A stretch of DNA of 64,000 nt from positions 6,043,501 to 6,107,500 of the forward strand of contig NC_134108.1 of the NCBI RefSeq assembly GCF_040939455.1, written 5' to 3'. The position numbers were made by a program, and so were the translations under genes. Below are positions 14,001 to 26,039 of the stretch, one piece after another. Below the pieces are notes generated by a model. The model had not been told where the DNA came from and ran no database searches. It saw nothing but the letters and a program-made list of their open reading frames with translations. This DNA comes from Microcebus murinus. Taxonomy: Eukaryota; Chordata; Mammalia; Primates; Cheirogaleidae. Position 1 is the stretch's first letter. Each line of letters opens with the position of its first letter.

Positions 14001-15985
14001 CGCTATCAAGATGGTGAATTGGGGATAAAATTTACCCCTCCCAGCCTGCAGCAAACAAACAAAAGACCAGACAAAATATACAAAACGGTGGTTGTCAAGA
14101 CACCAGCAACAACAGGCAGTGATTCCTAAGAGACAGGGAAAAATGAGATGAGCTCTATGATTGCCCTGGCCCACGACCTTATGAGAGTTTTCGGGCTGCG
14201 GCAGAGGGAAGAATATCCCAGGCAGAGCCCAGCAGACTCCCTCTGAGCTGAAAAGACAGATGTGAGAGTCTGGAGAAACCAAGGAAGCTACAGTTTGTAG
14301 GACAGAGTGCTGGAGAGACACAGAGACACACAGAGAGGGCATCCAGAGGTCATAGTAAAACTTACCTGAAAAGATTAGAGGAATAGTACCAGGCTTTTAC
14401 GCAAGGCTAGCGATACTACTTTTTTCTACCAGCCAGACTGGAAAACGTCATAATAAATGGATCACTAACTGGAATACTCAGAAAGGCCTTGCCTCAGTAG
14501 TGGGCAATATTTTTTTTTCCAAATTAAATGCTTTTCTGGACCCAACTACCAATTCTGAAAAGCAAGACCCTGAAAGATCAAACTGTTACCAAATAACTAA
14601 CTACATTCCAACACAAAGTCCAAGAATATTTTTTGGATTAAAAAAATAATTAACATTAAACATAGCAATATACACAATGTCTAGCATCCAATCAAAGACT
14701 ACAATACATACAAAGAAGCAGGAATATATGAGCGGTGATGAGGAGAGAAATTGATCAGTCTAAATTAAACCAGAACAACTGATATAGATCCTAGAATTAG
14801 TGCACAAGGGCATTAATATAATCATTATGACTGTACTTCATATGTTCAAAGACTAGTAGAGAAATGTAAGATATAAAACAGACCTAAATTTTCTTAGTGA
14901 GGAAAATTACAATATATTAAATATATATCAAAAAGTATATATTATATATAAAGCTACATGTATAATGTAACTGTAATATCTGAAATGAAAAATATGTTAG
15001 ATGAGTTTAGTGACAGATTAGACTTTGCAGAAGAAAAGATTTGTGAACTTAAAGACATAATGATAGAAACTATCCAAACTGAAACTCAGAAAATACATTT
15101 TTTTTTTTTTTTTTTTTTTTTGAGACAGAGTCTCGCTTTGTTGCCCAGGCTAGAGTGAGTGCCATGGCGTCAGCCTAGCTCACAGCAACCTCAAACTCCT
15201 GGGCTCGAGTGATCCTTCTGCCTCAGCCTCCCGGGTAGCTGGGACAACAGGCATGCGCCACCATGCCCGGCTAATTTTTTATATATATATCAGTTGGCCA
15301 ATTAATTTCTTTCTATTTATAGTAGAGACGGGGTCTCGCTCTTGCTCAGGCTGGTTTTGAACTCCTGACCTTGAGCAATCCGCCCGCCTCGGCCTCCCAA
15401 GAGCTAGGATTACAGGCGTGAGCCACAGCGCCCGACCAGAAAATACATTTTTATTAAAGGGAAGAATATCTGTAAACTGTGAGGTAATATCAAGGAGCTT
15501 AATACACAGGTAATTAGAGTACTGGAACAAAAGGGGGAGGAGGAAAGATACAGAGAAAAAAATAGAGTTTATTAAAACAAATAACAGTTCTGAAGGTAAC
15601 CTGCCTATTGGCAGAGCCACACTGGAAAAAGAAAGCAAGAATGAATAATTAATATATTCAATGCGTGGATGGATTTTAAAAATTATGCCAAGTGAAAGAA
15701 GCCAGACCCTCCCCCCCAAAAAAAGGACATAATATATGATATCTATATATTATTCTAGGAAACTCAAGCTAATCTCTAGTTACAGAAAGCAAGTGAACCT
15801 GAGTGTGGGATGTGGGTAGCAGGAGGGGCAGGGTGGAGGGATGACACAGGGACATACGGAAACTTCGGGAGGTGACAGGGGTATGTTCACTGTCTGGATT
15901 TTGGTGATGGATATGTACATACGTCAGAACTTTACAACTTACAAGTTTAGTTTATTTTGTCAATCATGCCTTAATAAAAAGAAAT
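14001..15985 (+). mobile_element. Old HAL1/L1M element, interrupted by Alu
   Basis: Starts near the phrase tcaagatggtgaattggggat and runs through caaagaagcaggaatatatga and cattaatataatcattatgactgtacttca. Then comes a decayed ORF1-like coiled-coil stretch (ISEMKNMLDEFSDRLDFAEE..., 14958-15100). After the Alu it resumes, and ends with ttttggtgatggatatgtac ... tttgtcaatcatgccttaataaaaa, the typical L1M/HAL1 3' end. The coding part is broken by stops and by the Alu at 15098-15437. Confidence 0.75.
15098..15437 (-). mobile_element. Full-length lemur-type Alu, antisense
   Basis: Poly-T, then gagacagagtctcgctttg, ending in gtgagccacagcgcccgacc. It has the lemur ttggccaattaatttctttc segment. The target-site duplication AGAAAATACATTT is present at 15088-15100 and 15438-15450. 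The Alu sits inside the HAL1/L1M and is younger than it. By eye it differs from the 28682 copy at only a handful of sites. Confidence 0.97.
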
Positions 15986-16380
15986 AAAGCACCAAAATAA
16001 AACAAATATTTGAGCTCCCATTTATTTTGCATTGTCAATTTAAAACTGCTAAGTATATACTTATATCAAGAATACAATTTACAGAAGTCTTTAAAACAAT
16101 TTGTTTTAAATTAAAATTTCAATTGTAGGCCATTTTTACTATTAATATAAGCATCATGTTACTATTAGTATTTATATGAAGTATAATTATCGGTATTTTA
16201 AAAGTTGTCAGTAAATCAGTTCATTATTTATTATTATTATTGCTATTATGGTTTTGGTTTGTGAAATCCAAAGGTCTAGGATCCACAAGTATAAAGTCAG
16301 CAAGTCCTCTGAAGCTTATTCAGAGAAACTGACTCACAAGGGATTTCTGTTTTCCCACAACTTGGTGCATTGCTCTCCTT
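15986..16380. other. AT-rich intronic sequence, no gene
   Basis: Very AT-rich, with a short TTA run near 16213. No gene or repeat family is recognised. Confidence 0.5.
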
Positions 16381-17068
16381 TTATAAATTTTTTTCTTTCA
16401 GCATATTATGGGGGTATAAATGTTTAGGCTACATATATTGCCTTTATCCCACTCAAGTCAGAGCTTCAAGCATGTCCAAGCACCCATTAGGTATGAATAT
16501 ACCCATCCCCTCCTCCCCCTCCCACCTGACTGAACACCTATGAATGTTACTACTAAACATGCACATGAGTGTTGATCAGTTAATACCAATTTGATTGTGA
16601 GTACATGCAGTGCTTATATTTCCCTTCTTGTGATACTACACTTAGTACACTTAGTAGAATGAGCTCCAGCTCTATCCAGGATAATACAAGAGGTGCTAGA
16701 ATTGTTTTTTGTGGTTGAGTAGAACTCCACGGTATACATATACCACATTTTACTAATTCATTCATGTATTGATGGGCACTTGGGTTGTTTCCACAATTGT
16801 GAATTGTGCTGCTATAAACATTGTAGTGCAGATGTCTTTTTTATAGAATGTCTTCTTTTCCTTTGGGTAGATGCCCAGTAATGGGATTGCTGGATCAAAT
16901 GGTAAAGTTCTACTTTTAGCTCTCTGAGGGATCTCCATATTGCTTTCCACAGAGATTGTACTAGTTTGCAGTCCCACCAGCAGTAAAAGAGTGTTTCTAT
17001 CTCTCTGCATCCAGGCCAATGTTTATTGTTTTGGGACTTTTTGATGAAAGCCATTCTCACTGGAGTTA
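16381..17068 (-). mobile_element. 3' segment of a twin-primed (5'-inverted) L1
   Basis: Reading the minus strand gives the C-terminal end of L1 ORF2 (TPVRMAFIKKSQNNKHW..., ETLFYCWWDCKLVQSLW, FDPAIPLLGIYPKEKK) followed by a 3' untranslated region whose reverse reads cagcatattatgggggtataaa. Stops and frameshifts are present, so it is a dead copy. It joins the oppositely oriented upstream segment at about 17068. Confidence 0.88.
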
Positions 17069-17604
17069 CGGAAAAATTGGATAGCCACATGCAGGAGACT
17101 GAAAAAGGATCCATACCTTTCACCTTTCACACAAATCAACTCACTCTGGGTAACAGACTTAAACCTAAGGCAGAAAACTATGAGAATTCTAGAAGAAAAT
17201 ATCATAAAAACTCTTATAGACATTGGCCTAGGGAAAGTATTTATGAAGAAGCCCCAAAAGACAATCACAGCAATGACAAAAATAAATAAATGGGACCTGA
17301 TCAAATTCAAAAAGCTTCTGCACAGCCAAGGAAACTATCATGAAAGCAGACAGACAACCTACAGAATGGGAGAAAATATTTGCATGCTATATACATCTGA
17401 TAAAGGACTGATAACTAGAATCTGTATAGAACTCAGGAAAATCACCAAGAAAAAAATCAAACAACCCCATTGAAAAGTGGGCAAAGGACATGAACAGAAA
17501 CTTTTCAAAAGAAGAGAGACAACCAGCAAAGACAGACAGCCAACAAACATATGAAAAAATCCTCAACATCTCCAATCATCAGGGAAATGCAAATCAAAAC
17601 TGAG
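17069..17604 (+). mobile_element. Inverted 5' segment of the same L1
   Basis: Reading the + strand gives the ORF2 part that normally precedes TPVRMA: WIATCRRL-like, then [39 protein letters not shown] and [11 protein letters not shown], ending at gggaaatgcaaatcaaaac (about 17600). Only some 18 bases of L1 are missing between the two inverted pieces. Candidate duplications TTGCTCTCC (16370) and TTGCTCTTC (17605) flank the whole insertion with one mismatch. Confidence 0.88.
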
Positions 17605-17619
17605 TTGCTCTTCATATCA

Positions 17620-17815
17620 GAAGTAGTTGCCTCCCTTCATTCTTTTCCCTTAACTGTGCCTACCATGGCACATCACGTATCATAATGCAATCATTATTCA
17701 CCTCTTGTTACCTTCTTGGCTGGGGCTTTTTACTTTATTTCATTCAACTCATAGGACCCAGCACATTGCCTGGTGCGCGGAAAGTGCAAAATGAATGCCA
17801 CCACACGATGCGTGT
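17620..17815 (+). repeat. L2 LINE 3' end fragment
   Basis: cacctcttgttaccttcttgg, gacccagcacattgcctggtgcgcggaaagtgcaaaatgaatg: forward L2 3' end, diverged. Confidence 0.5.
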
Positions 17816-20800
17816 GCAATGCAGTATTCACCCCCGAATAGGTGAGGATTCACGGCTGAGTGCTCTTGCTTTTTGCTTTTTACTACAAGACACTTTTTAT
17901 TTTTTAGGAACTGTGGAGCTGGTCCAAGGCAGGAACAGTCATTCTTTTTAATATCACAGGAGCAGTAACTAGTAAAGTCCAGTGTACAGATGGACACAGA
18001 GGCCTTAGCTTCCTGAGATCAATTGCGATGATACTGCCGCACCAGGGGTTATTTGTCAATTTTGCATTTATTCAGACTGCTGCTTCTCAAGGCGGTTGAT
18101 GCTGATTTTGTTTATTGTTATTGCTGAGACTTGATGACTCACTATGGCCATGATTCAGAATGGGGTGAGGAAGGATTTATGGGAAGATCTTTTGCAGTGA
18201 GGGCGAGCTGTGTGTAATTTTGTGTTGGGAGTGCTGGGTCCCTCTTCACCCTTTCCTGAATCTATTGAGAATCTACATAGCTTTCTATCAAATACTTCTG
18301 TGTGTTGAGAGCACAAAATAAAATAGAATGATTTTCATTCTCAAAAGACTAGAAAGTGAATATGGCATTGTGAGGAAAATTACCTAAGCACACACACACA
18401 TTCAATTCACACTACTCTTCTTTGGAAACAAGCTGACATCATAAATCACTTATTTCCTCAGTATGATTTCCCTGAAGATCATATTTATATTAAGGCGTTT
18501 TGGGGAGGAGGAAATACACTGGAAATTGACCCTTTGACAAATTTGCACTGCAAGTATTTATAAAGGTATTGGCTTTCTCTTGCTCTATCTTTTACTCTCT
18601 TAAGACTTTATTCTCTTGAGACTTTACCGGAGACCCAAAAATTCATTTAAACTTTCTCTCATTGAAAGTGTGAATGAAGTTGTTTTTTAGGTACTGCAAT
18701 CTCAGCATGATGGGCAAACTGTAGCTAAAGAAACAGTAGCTACCTGGTACCAGAGGGGAAAGCTATAGCTAGGATGAACTGGCTTGGAGCCCTGGCAACA
18801 CAGGCACTGTTTGCTCAGATTACACTGATAACTTGATTTATCTTTGTCAGACAAACATAGCAATCTGACAAAACCTATAAATATTTATTCATATGTAAAT
18901 ATATGAGAGTTTTTCATATACATAGCTACTGTATTGTTTCCAGGTTCATAAAAGGAAGTTATAAAATATTTAGCAAAACATAATTTAATCTCAATTATAA
19001 TTTACAGATAAATGAAAAATTTCTTAGCAACCATCATAGCACAAATCATGACTTAAGACAATGTATCTACAAGGAGTTGAGGCTGATAAATAGGCCTGAA
19101 ACAGTCAACTCATGATTTTCATACCCATAGATTATCCAGAAGTGTTATTGGTGTTGCCTCCTCACTAAATCTGAGATGGTAAAACTCATACTTACTAAAA
19201 ATCCTCATAAAGAAAAGATTAGATGAAATACTATATTTAAAGGGCTTTATAATTATGATTTAAATGTCATTTTTATGTTACTTTAATATATTTTGTGATA
19301 ATCATGTTTATTATTGCCACATATAAAAACATTTTTATCAGCTCTCTTGTTTTCACAGAGTTGTGAAGGTCATCACAGCTCATCATTGCCTGGCACCCAC
19401 ATTTGGGGACACAGGTCTGGCCAACTATGAGCAGGTTTTTGGCCATTTTTGCACAGATGGGCTTGTATCTAACCCAGCCAAGTAATGATATATTCACTGG
19501 GTACCAGGTGTTGGTGACGAAAGGAATATTTGCAGCTAAAAAATACCGACAACTCTGTACAACTTGAGTTTACTTACGTATATTTTGGTTTGGAAATAGT
19601 ATTTCAATCCGTCATAAAAAGCCTAAGTAATATAATGGCTGGTTTTCTGGAAGGAAGCTAGATTGGTACGAGCAGGGTAAGGAGGAGCATTCCACGGTAG
19701 TGACAGAGTAGGAGGTGTCTTAGATAACTCAGTATGTGCTGAGTTGGCAGATTGACCCACCTGATTTGAAAAGTGTGATGGAAATAACACCCATCATCCC
19801 GCTACCATAGTGCCTTGCAGGATGTCATCTAATTGGCTGGTATTGAGTTAGGTGATTGGGGGAAGAAACTACTTATTTGTGGTATGGAGTCGCCATACCA
19901 CAGGAAGGCATAGGGACACTACACAAAATCCACCAGTTGTAAATTATGGCCAGTTCGGTTGACTGGATAAAGCTTATAACAGTCGAGAAGAGTTAGCAGA
20001 ACCCCAGGTGCCTGGTTTTTATACCTCTCGTTCTAAGTAGAAGGTTGTAGGATGTGCCCTTAAGTAACATAAAATTAATGTTTTCCTAGGCTCCCACTGC
20101 AGGGTAGAAATAAATTGTTTTGCGGAAGTCACTATAATTAATGAGTATATAGATCTACATATATAGCAAAATAACTTCATCTAATTTAATGCACCAACAA
20201 ATAGAATTGACTATGTCTGTGAAATAGAACATATCACGTGGAATGAGCCAGACACCCAGCTCTCAGTTTATTGTGTATTTCACTGTACATACTTGCTGTC
20301 ATTCAAGAACCTAAACTGAAGCTTACCCTTTTACATGTCCAGAAGTAGACTTGGTTGTCAGGATTTATGGGGGTTTCAGGTGTGAGCCTGCTGACAGGAG
20401 TCCAATGTCGGGGGCACGTTTTGTGGTTGGGTTGTTTTCAGTGTGACTTCCTTTGGAAAATCGATGATTTAGGTGCTTTCTCAGTGTTCATTATAAACAA
20501 CTTTTTCCCCCAGAAAATTTTATAACCTGAACTGTAAACATCTCCTCTAGACTACTACCCGCTATTTGAGTTCCTGGGTGCAGAAGACATTAGGGGTTAT
20601 GTTGTTTTTCATACTTACAATTTTCAGTTCAAATGTACTATCTAATGCCAAATGGTATTGTTAACTACGTAAACGTAACAGTATCAAAATGGTAATATAT
20701 ATTAATGTAACTGTCTTAAATTTATACAAAATTGAAAGATTTACTCTCTAAGACACTGTTATTCTTCATTTAATTAGCTGAATATTACTTATACCAGGTA

Positions 20801-21179
20801 CATATAAATTTGACTTATTAAGAAGAACTGTAAATTGAAGAAAGTAAAGGCACAAAAAAAATTCAGTAAGTGTGGGATACGATTAGGAATTATAGTATTA
20901 TTTTTGATCAGTTGGCCACATTTTGCCAAATCAGCCAAAAAGAAAGAAATGTGGTCTGAAGTAAAATACATACCTACTGCTGGCTTGAGGAAGGGAGCAC
21001 ATGAGAATATCTTATTTGAGTCAAGACAGTAAGGTCTGGTAATAAAACTGGGGTGAATATTCACCACAGACTGGGGAGGGCTTTGACAGAACAGCCCAGC
21101 TGAGGGTCGGCCACCCCACAGCACAGCACCAGGAGAGCCCTGGGCCCAAAGGGAGGCCCAGCAGGTGCTTGTTTTTGTG
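17816..21179. other. Mostly unique intronic sequence, no gene seen
   Basis: AT-rich unique sequence. A possible weak reverse-L2 piece lies near 18270-18410 (tctgtgtgttgagagcacaaaataaaatag). The frames at 19273-19497 and 20789-21310 are not flanked by convincing splice sites and match no family I know. Confidence 0.5.
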
Positions 21180-21615
21180 TTCTTATCTCTCTGACTGGGC
21201 ATTCTATGCATTGTTTCTAACCTGGTCACATCACTCACCTGCTTAAAATCATTCATGAGTTGCTCGTCCCTTTCAGGATGAAGCCTACCGTCCCCCAAGA
21301 GGTGGGGCATCCTTTCTGATCTAACTTCTGGCTACTGTTTCAGCTTGGGTCTTCTGCTGTTTTCCCCCAGGAGTTTCTGCCCTTCAAAGACAGCGTAGGA
21401 TGTGCGCAAATTTCCAGATGCATTAAGCATCCTTACCTCCTCCTTCACCTCCTTTCCTTACCAACCGTTCTACATCCTTGAAGCGTCAATGCAGGGTATG
21501 ATGTCCCCTGGCCTCGGGGGAATAGTTACTTCCTAGTGCTCCTGTTCCCTCCAAATGAGCCTGTCATACTGCATTGTGACCGTTAGCCTTTGTTTTGTTG
21601 CTGCTGTTACACCAG
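21180..21615 (+). repeat. L2 LINE fragment
   Basis: Forward L2 motif order: cctggtcacatcactcacctgcttaaaatcattcatgagttgctc, tttcaggatgaagcctaccgtc, then a run of ccttcctcc-like phrases. Diverged and non-coding. Confidence 0.65.
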
Positions 21616-22409
21616 CCGTCTTTATTTTGAATGTTTATTAAAGAAAGGAATGCATGCCCTTTGTAAAAATTCAAACAAAAGAAATATATAAAGAAAATAA
21701 ATTAATAGTTTTCTTTTCCTCCCCAGTTTCATTCCCCCAACATGATTAAGGTGAACTTTTTTCTGTGTATTCTAGAAATTGTTCTGTACTCATTTTTAAA
21801 AAATCTATACTTGTATGGATGGCTTAATTCTTTTTCTTTAAATAGTATTGTTACTGTATTTATTTCAGCACAACATTTTTTTCACATAATAACAGTTTCT
21901 TTAAAACATTTAAGATCAATATACATATAGAGAAAAAACTTGTTCATTTTAGTACCTGAATAATATTTCATAATAGAAGTATTGTGCAAAAGCTTCTTTT
22001 GATGCTTTAATTTTTTTCCCCCGTAAACTATGCTGAAGTATAATCTCTGTATATAAATTATTACATGCTGGGAACATTATTTTTGTTGATAAGAATAACT
22101 GGATAAAACATGTTCATTTAAAATATTTATCCCAACTGCTAGATCATTTTTCAAGGAGGTGGAAGCATTTCCCACTCACACAGCGTTCTCATTTAAAACA
22201 CACTCACTAGACCTGGATCCTTCACTTTTGATAAATGCATGTGTGAGTATGGCATGTCATTGTTGCTTTTAATTAGCCTTTCTCTGTCTACCAGTAAAGT
22301 CAAGCACATTTTTATGTTATTAGCCTTTTGCATTTTCTCTTCTTAGATTTATCGTCTCATATTCTTTGGTATTGAATTGGGATTGTTTTCCATTTTGCTA
22401 AAGTAATTG
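21616..22409 (-). mobile_element. Old L1ME 3' part (left of nested insertion)
   Basis: The reverse L1 3'-end pattern is heavily diverged: caactgctagatcatttttc, gtggaagcatttcccactcacacagcgttctc, then agccttttgcattttctcttc. The element resumes at 27601 after the younger L1 that split it. This reconstruction is an inference from orientation and consensus order. Confidence 0.55.
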
Positions 22410-24906
22410 GTAAAGATTTTTAACAATTGTTTTATTCATACATAATAATTTTACAGGGTACACGTGATGTTTTCATACATGCATACAATGTGTAATGAAC
22501 ATATTTACGGGGTACATGTGATGTTTTCATGCATACATACAATGTGTAATGATCAAATCATGCCATTTAGGTTGTCTATCACCTCAAACACTTATCATTT
22601 CTTTGCATTGGGAACATTTCAAATCTTCTAGCTATTTTGAAATATATTAATACAATATATTATTGTTAACTGTAATTACCCTACTGTGCTGTCAAACATT
22701 AGAACTTATTTAACTGTATGTTTGTCCCTCTCTACACCCCTCCCTTCCCAACCTCTGGTAACTATCATTCTACTCTAACTCCATGAGATCACCATTTTTA
22801 GCTCCCACATATGAGTGAGAACATTGGATATTTGTCTTTCTGTGCTTAGCTTATTTTGTTTAACATAATGATGTCCGATTCCATCCATGTTGCTGCAAAT
22901 GACAGGATTTCATTATTTTTAATGTCTTAATAACATTCCATCATGTACATATGCCACATTTCTTTATTCATTCATCCATAGGGAGAGACACTTAGATTCA
23001 TCATGTATGAATTATGGCTATTGTCAATAGTGCTGTAAAAAACATAGGGGTATAGGTTTCCCTTTGATATACCGATTTCCTTTCCTGTGGATAAATACCC
23101 AGTAGTAAGATTACTGGATCATATGGTAGTTCTATTTTTAGTTTTTAAGAAACCTCCTGTTTTCCATAATGGCTGTACTAATTTACATTCCCACCAATGG
23201 AATATAAGACTTCTTTTTCTCCACATCCTTGCCAGAATTTTTTAGTTTCTGTCTTTTTGATAATAGCCAATTTAACCGGAGTAAGATAATATTTCATTAT
23301 GTTTTTGATCTTCATTTTCATGATGATTAGTGATGTTGAGCATTTTTCATATACTTGGCCATTTCTGTGTCTTCTTTTGAGAAATGTCTATTCAGATCCT
23401 TTGTCTATTTTTTGATGGGATTATTAATTTTTTGGCTGTTGAGTTGTTTGAGTTCCTTATGCAGTCTGAGTATTAGTACCTTGTCAGGTAACTAGTTGGC
23501 AAACACTTTCTCCCATTCAGCACATTGTCTTTCACTCTGTTGATTGTTAACTTTGCTATAGAGAAGATTTTTATAAGATTTTGCCTATGCTTTTGAGCTC
23601 TTTGCCATAAAATCTTTGCCTAGACCAATGTCCTGGAGTGTTTCCTCTATGTTTTCTTCAACTGGTTTCATAATTTTGTACATTTGAGACTTTAATTTGA
23701 GTAAATATTTGGACATGGTAGGAGATAGGGGTCTAGTTTCATTCTTCTGCATTTGGATATCCAGTTTTCATAGCACCATTTATCAAAGACACTGTGCTAA
23801 CCTTTCCCCAACATAAGTTCCTTGTGCCTTTGTCAAAAATGTTTTGGCTATAAATATGTGGATTTATTTCTGGGTTCTCTATTCTGTTTCTTTGGTCTGT
23901 GTGTCTGTTTTTATATCAATACCATGTTGTTTTGGTTACTACAGCTTTGTAATATATTTTGAAATCGGGTAGTGTAATGCCTCCAAGCTTTGTGTTTTGG
24001 TTTTCTTTTTTTTTTTTTTTTTTTTTTGCTCAGGATTCCTTTGACTACTCAGGGGTTGTTTTTTGTAGTTCCATACAAATTTTAGGATAATTTTTTTCTA
24101 TTTCCGTGAATAATGCATTGGCATTTTGGTAGAGATTGCATTGAATGTGTAGACTGTTTTGGATGGTATGGTCACTTTAACGATATTTGTTCTTCCAATC
24201 CATGAGCAAGGGCAGCCTTTCCCTTTGTGTCCTCTTCAGTTTCTTTCATGAGTGTTTCATAGTTTTCCTTATAAAGATCTTTTATCTCCTTGGCTAAATT
24301 TATTCCTACATATTTTATTTTTTTGTACCTGTTGTAAATGAGATTGCTTTCTTGATTTCTTTTACACCTACTGTGCTGTTGGTGTCTAGAAATGCTACTG
24401 ATTTTTGTATATCGATTCAGTATCCTCTGTCCTGAATTCTTTTATCAGTTCTAAGAGTTTTTTAGTGGAGTCTTTAGTTTTTCTATATATAAGTTCGTGG
24501 CATCTACAGAGAGGGACAGTTTGACTTCTTCTTTTCCACTTTGGATGTCTTTTATTTCTTTCTCTTGTCTGTTTGATCTGACTAGGGTTTCTAGTACTAA
24601 GTTGAATAAGAGATGTGAAAAGGGCATCTTTGTCTTATTCTAGTCCTTTGAAGAAAGGCTTTCAGCTTTTCCCAATTCATTATGGTGATGGCTGTGGATT
24701 TGTCAGATATGGCCTTTGTTGTGTTAAGGCATATTCCTTCTCTACCTAATTTGAGAATTTTTATGAAGAAATGTTGAATTTTATCAAATACTTTTTCTGC
24801 ACCTATTGAGATTATCATGTAGTTTTTAATCTGCATTCTGTTGTTGAGATATGTTGTGTGTACATGTATTGAACCATTCTTGCATCCCTGGGATAAATCC
24901 CACTTG
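22410..24906 (-). mobile_element. L1MA-type LINE, 3' portion (split by LTR blocks)
   Basis: Reverse 3' untranslated region (acagggtacatgtgatgttttcat, gtctatcacctcaaacacttatcatttc) followed by reversed ORF2 from the C terminus inward (ggtagttctatttttagttt, ccattcagcacattgtctttcac, gtgatggctgtggatttgtc). Frames are broken. The 3' region holds a 54-bp tandem duplication at 22450-22557. The element stops near cccacttgat and resumes at about 26040. Confidence 0.85.
22450..22557. repeat. Tandem 54-bp duplication in L1 3' region
   Basis: Two head-to-tail copies (22450-22503 and 22504-22557) both begin tttac.gggtaca.gtgatgttttcat and end aatgtgtaatga. They differ at several positions, so the duplication is old. 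Confidence 0.85.
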
Positions 24907-25434
24907 ATAGATAGGTAGCTAGATAGTTAAGTATATAGTTAGGATCTCTGGCTCTTCTTGGGACAAGGGTTCTCTGCTTTGGTGCTGTTTTGAGCAATTG
25001 CTCCACCTAGGCAGGATAAGGGTGGGCACTCCATTTTAGTGTTGCCCCACCCTTGATCCTATCCCAAGCAAGTGCCCCACCTGGGGAAGAAGGGAATGTT
25101 TTATAACTCTGGGAAATCCCCAGTGCAGGCATAACAGGATTTAGAAAGTGACCTAGAGTAACCTAATGGTAATTATTATGCCATTAGCTTGAATCCACAT
25201 AGTGGTTCACCCACCCCCACCAGGTCAGCTTTTTTAGAATGAGCTTGTATAAACATATGGAATTCTGAGGACACCTGCTGATTATTTGATAACATCCCAC
25301 ACCTCCCAGACTAAGCTAATAAAAGAAAACAATCCAAGAAGTCAGAGAGAGAGAGAGAGGATAGTTCAGTCATTCAGTCAGTTAAGGTATCTTTCTCCAC
25401 TATCTGAGACAGACCCATTTTGTTTTACAATAAG
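24907..25434 (+). mobile_element. LTR-like block (class not identified)
   Basis: This block interrupts the L1MA element and is unlike it. It has an AATAAA polyadenylation signal in + orientation near 25317, a GA run at 25347-25360 and an ACA-like end near tgttttaca, features of an endogenous retrovirus LTR. The left edge (gatagataggtagctagatag) is microsatellite-like. No primer-binding site or coding region adjoins it. Class and boundaries are uncertain. Confidence 0.45.
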
Positions 25435-26039
25435 TGTCCCGGCCCGCGGGACCTTCTGTTACTCGTGGGGGCGAGGGGGACCGAGCCTGAAAGAGATGGG
25501 CGAGAGAAAGAAAGGAGACCAAGCAAATGGTTGTCAAGGTCTACTTTACTTGGATTTTTAGTAGGTTTTATATACAGAAAACAAGGAAGTAGAAACAGAA
25601 AAATAGAATGGGGGAATAATGAGGCTTTCTTGTGGGCTAATTAGCCCCAATCAGCATCCCAATGGCACCGGAAGCTCTTTGTGATGGATCATTCAACCCC
25701 AACCTGGCAGGGGGTTGGGAACAATTGCAGGTGGCATGCCCTGGAGCAAGCATGGCATGGAATGCATTCTTCTTGGAACTATAGCTGGGGGGCTGGGTGC
25801 TATTTTCGTCTTAGGCTATTTTCTGGGGCGAGGCCCATGCGTAGGACAAGTCGTTGGAATGTGAAGGGTCTTAGTCTCCAACAAATAAGGAGCTGCTTGT
25901 GTGAAACTACTTCCTGCCTGGGGTTAGTTACTGTCTCTGTTGGCCCTGATGATGATTTTTCCAAGCAAGGAGTCAGAGGACTTGGTCATTTTTCAGCCAA
26001 GAGCACACCAAGAACCGAAGGCAGACTGCCAGCCTGACA
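25435..26039 (-). mobile_element. Endogenous retrovirus LTR, class II-like, antisense
   Basis: The 605-bp block has TGTC...GACA termini. Read on the minus strand it contains a TATA box (TATATAAAA, + coordinates 25566-25574), an AGTAAA polyadenylation-like signal near 25547, and a C-rich end with two GGTCCC motifs. The overall plan fits a betaretrovirus/ERVK-type LTR. No matching 6-bp target duplication is seen (aataag on the left, gtggca on the right). No gag, pol or env sequence lies beside it, so it is a solo LTR or half of a rearranged insertion. Confidence 0.65.

Noticed and set aside
14958..15158. Coiled-coil-like frame ending in poly-F
   Set aside because: An ORF1-like relic of the HAL1/L1M runs into the reversed poly-A of an Alu.
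16812..17473. Overlapping frames with reverse-transcriptase-element similarity
   Set aside because: These are broken parts of the inverted L1 ORF2, not a host gene.
20789..21310. 173-codon minus-strand frame, the longest in the window
   Set aside because: It spans unique AT-rich sequence and the edge of an L2, has no splice structure and no recognised domain.
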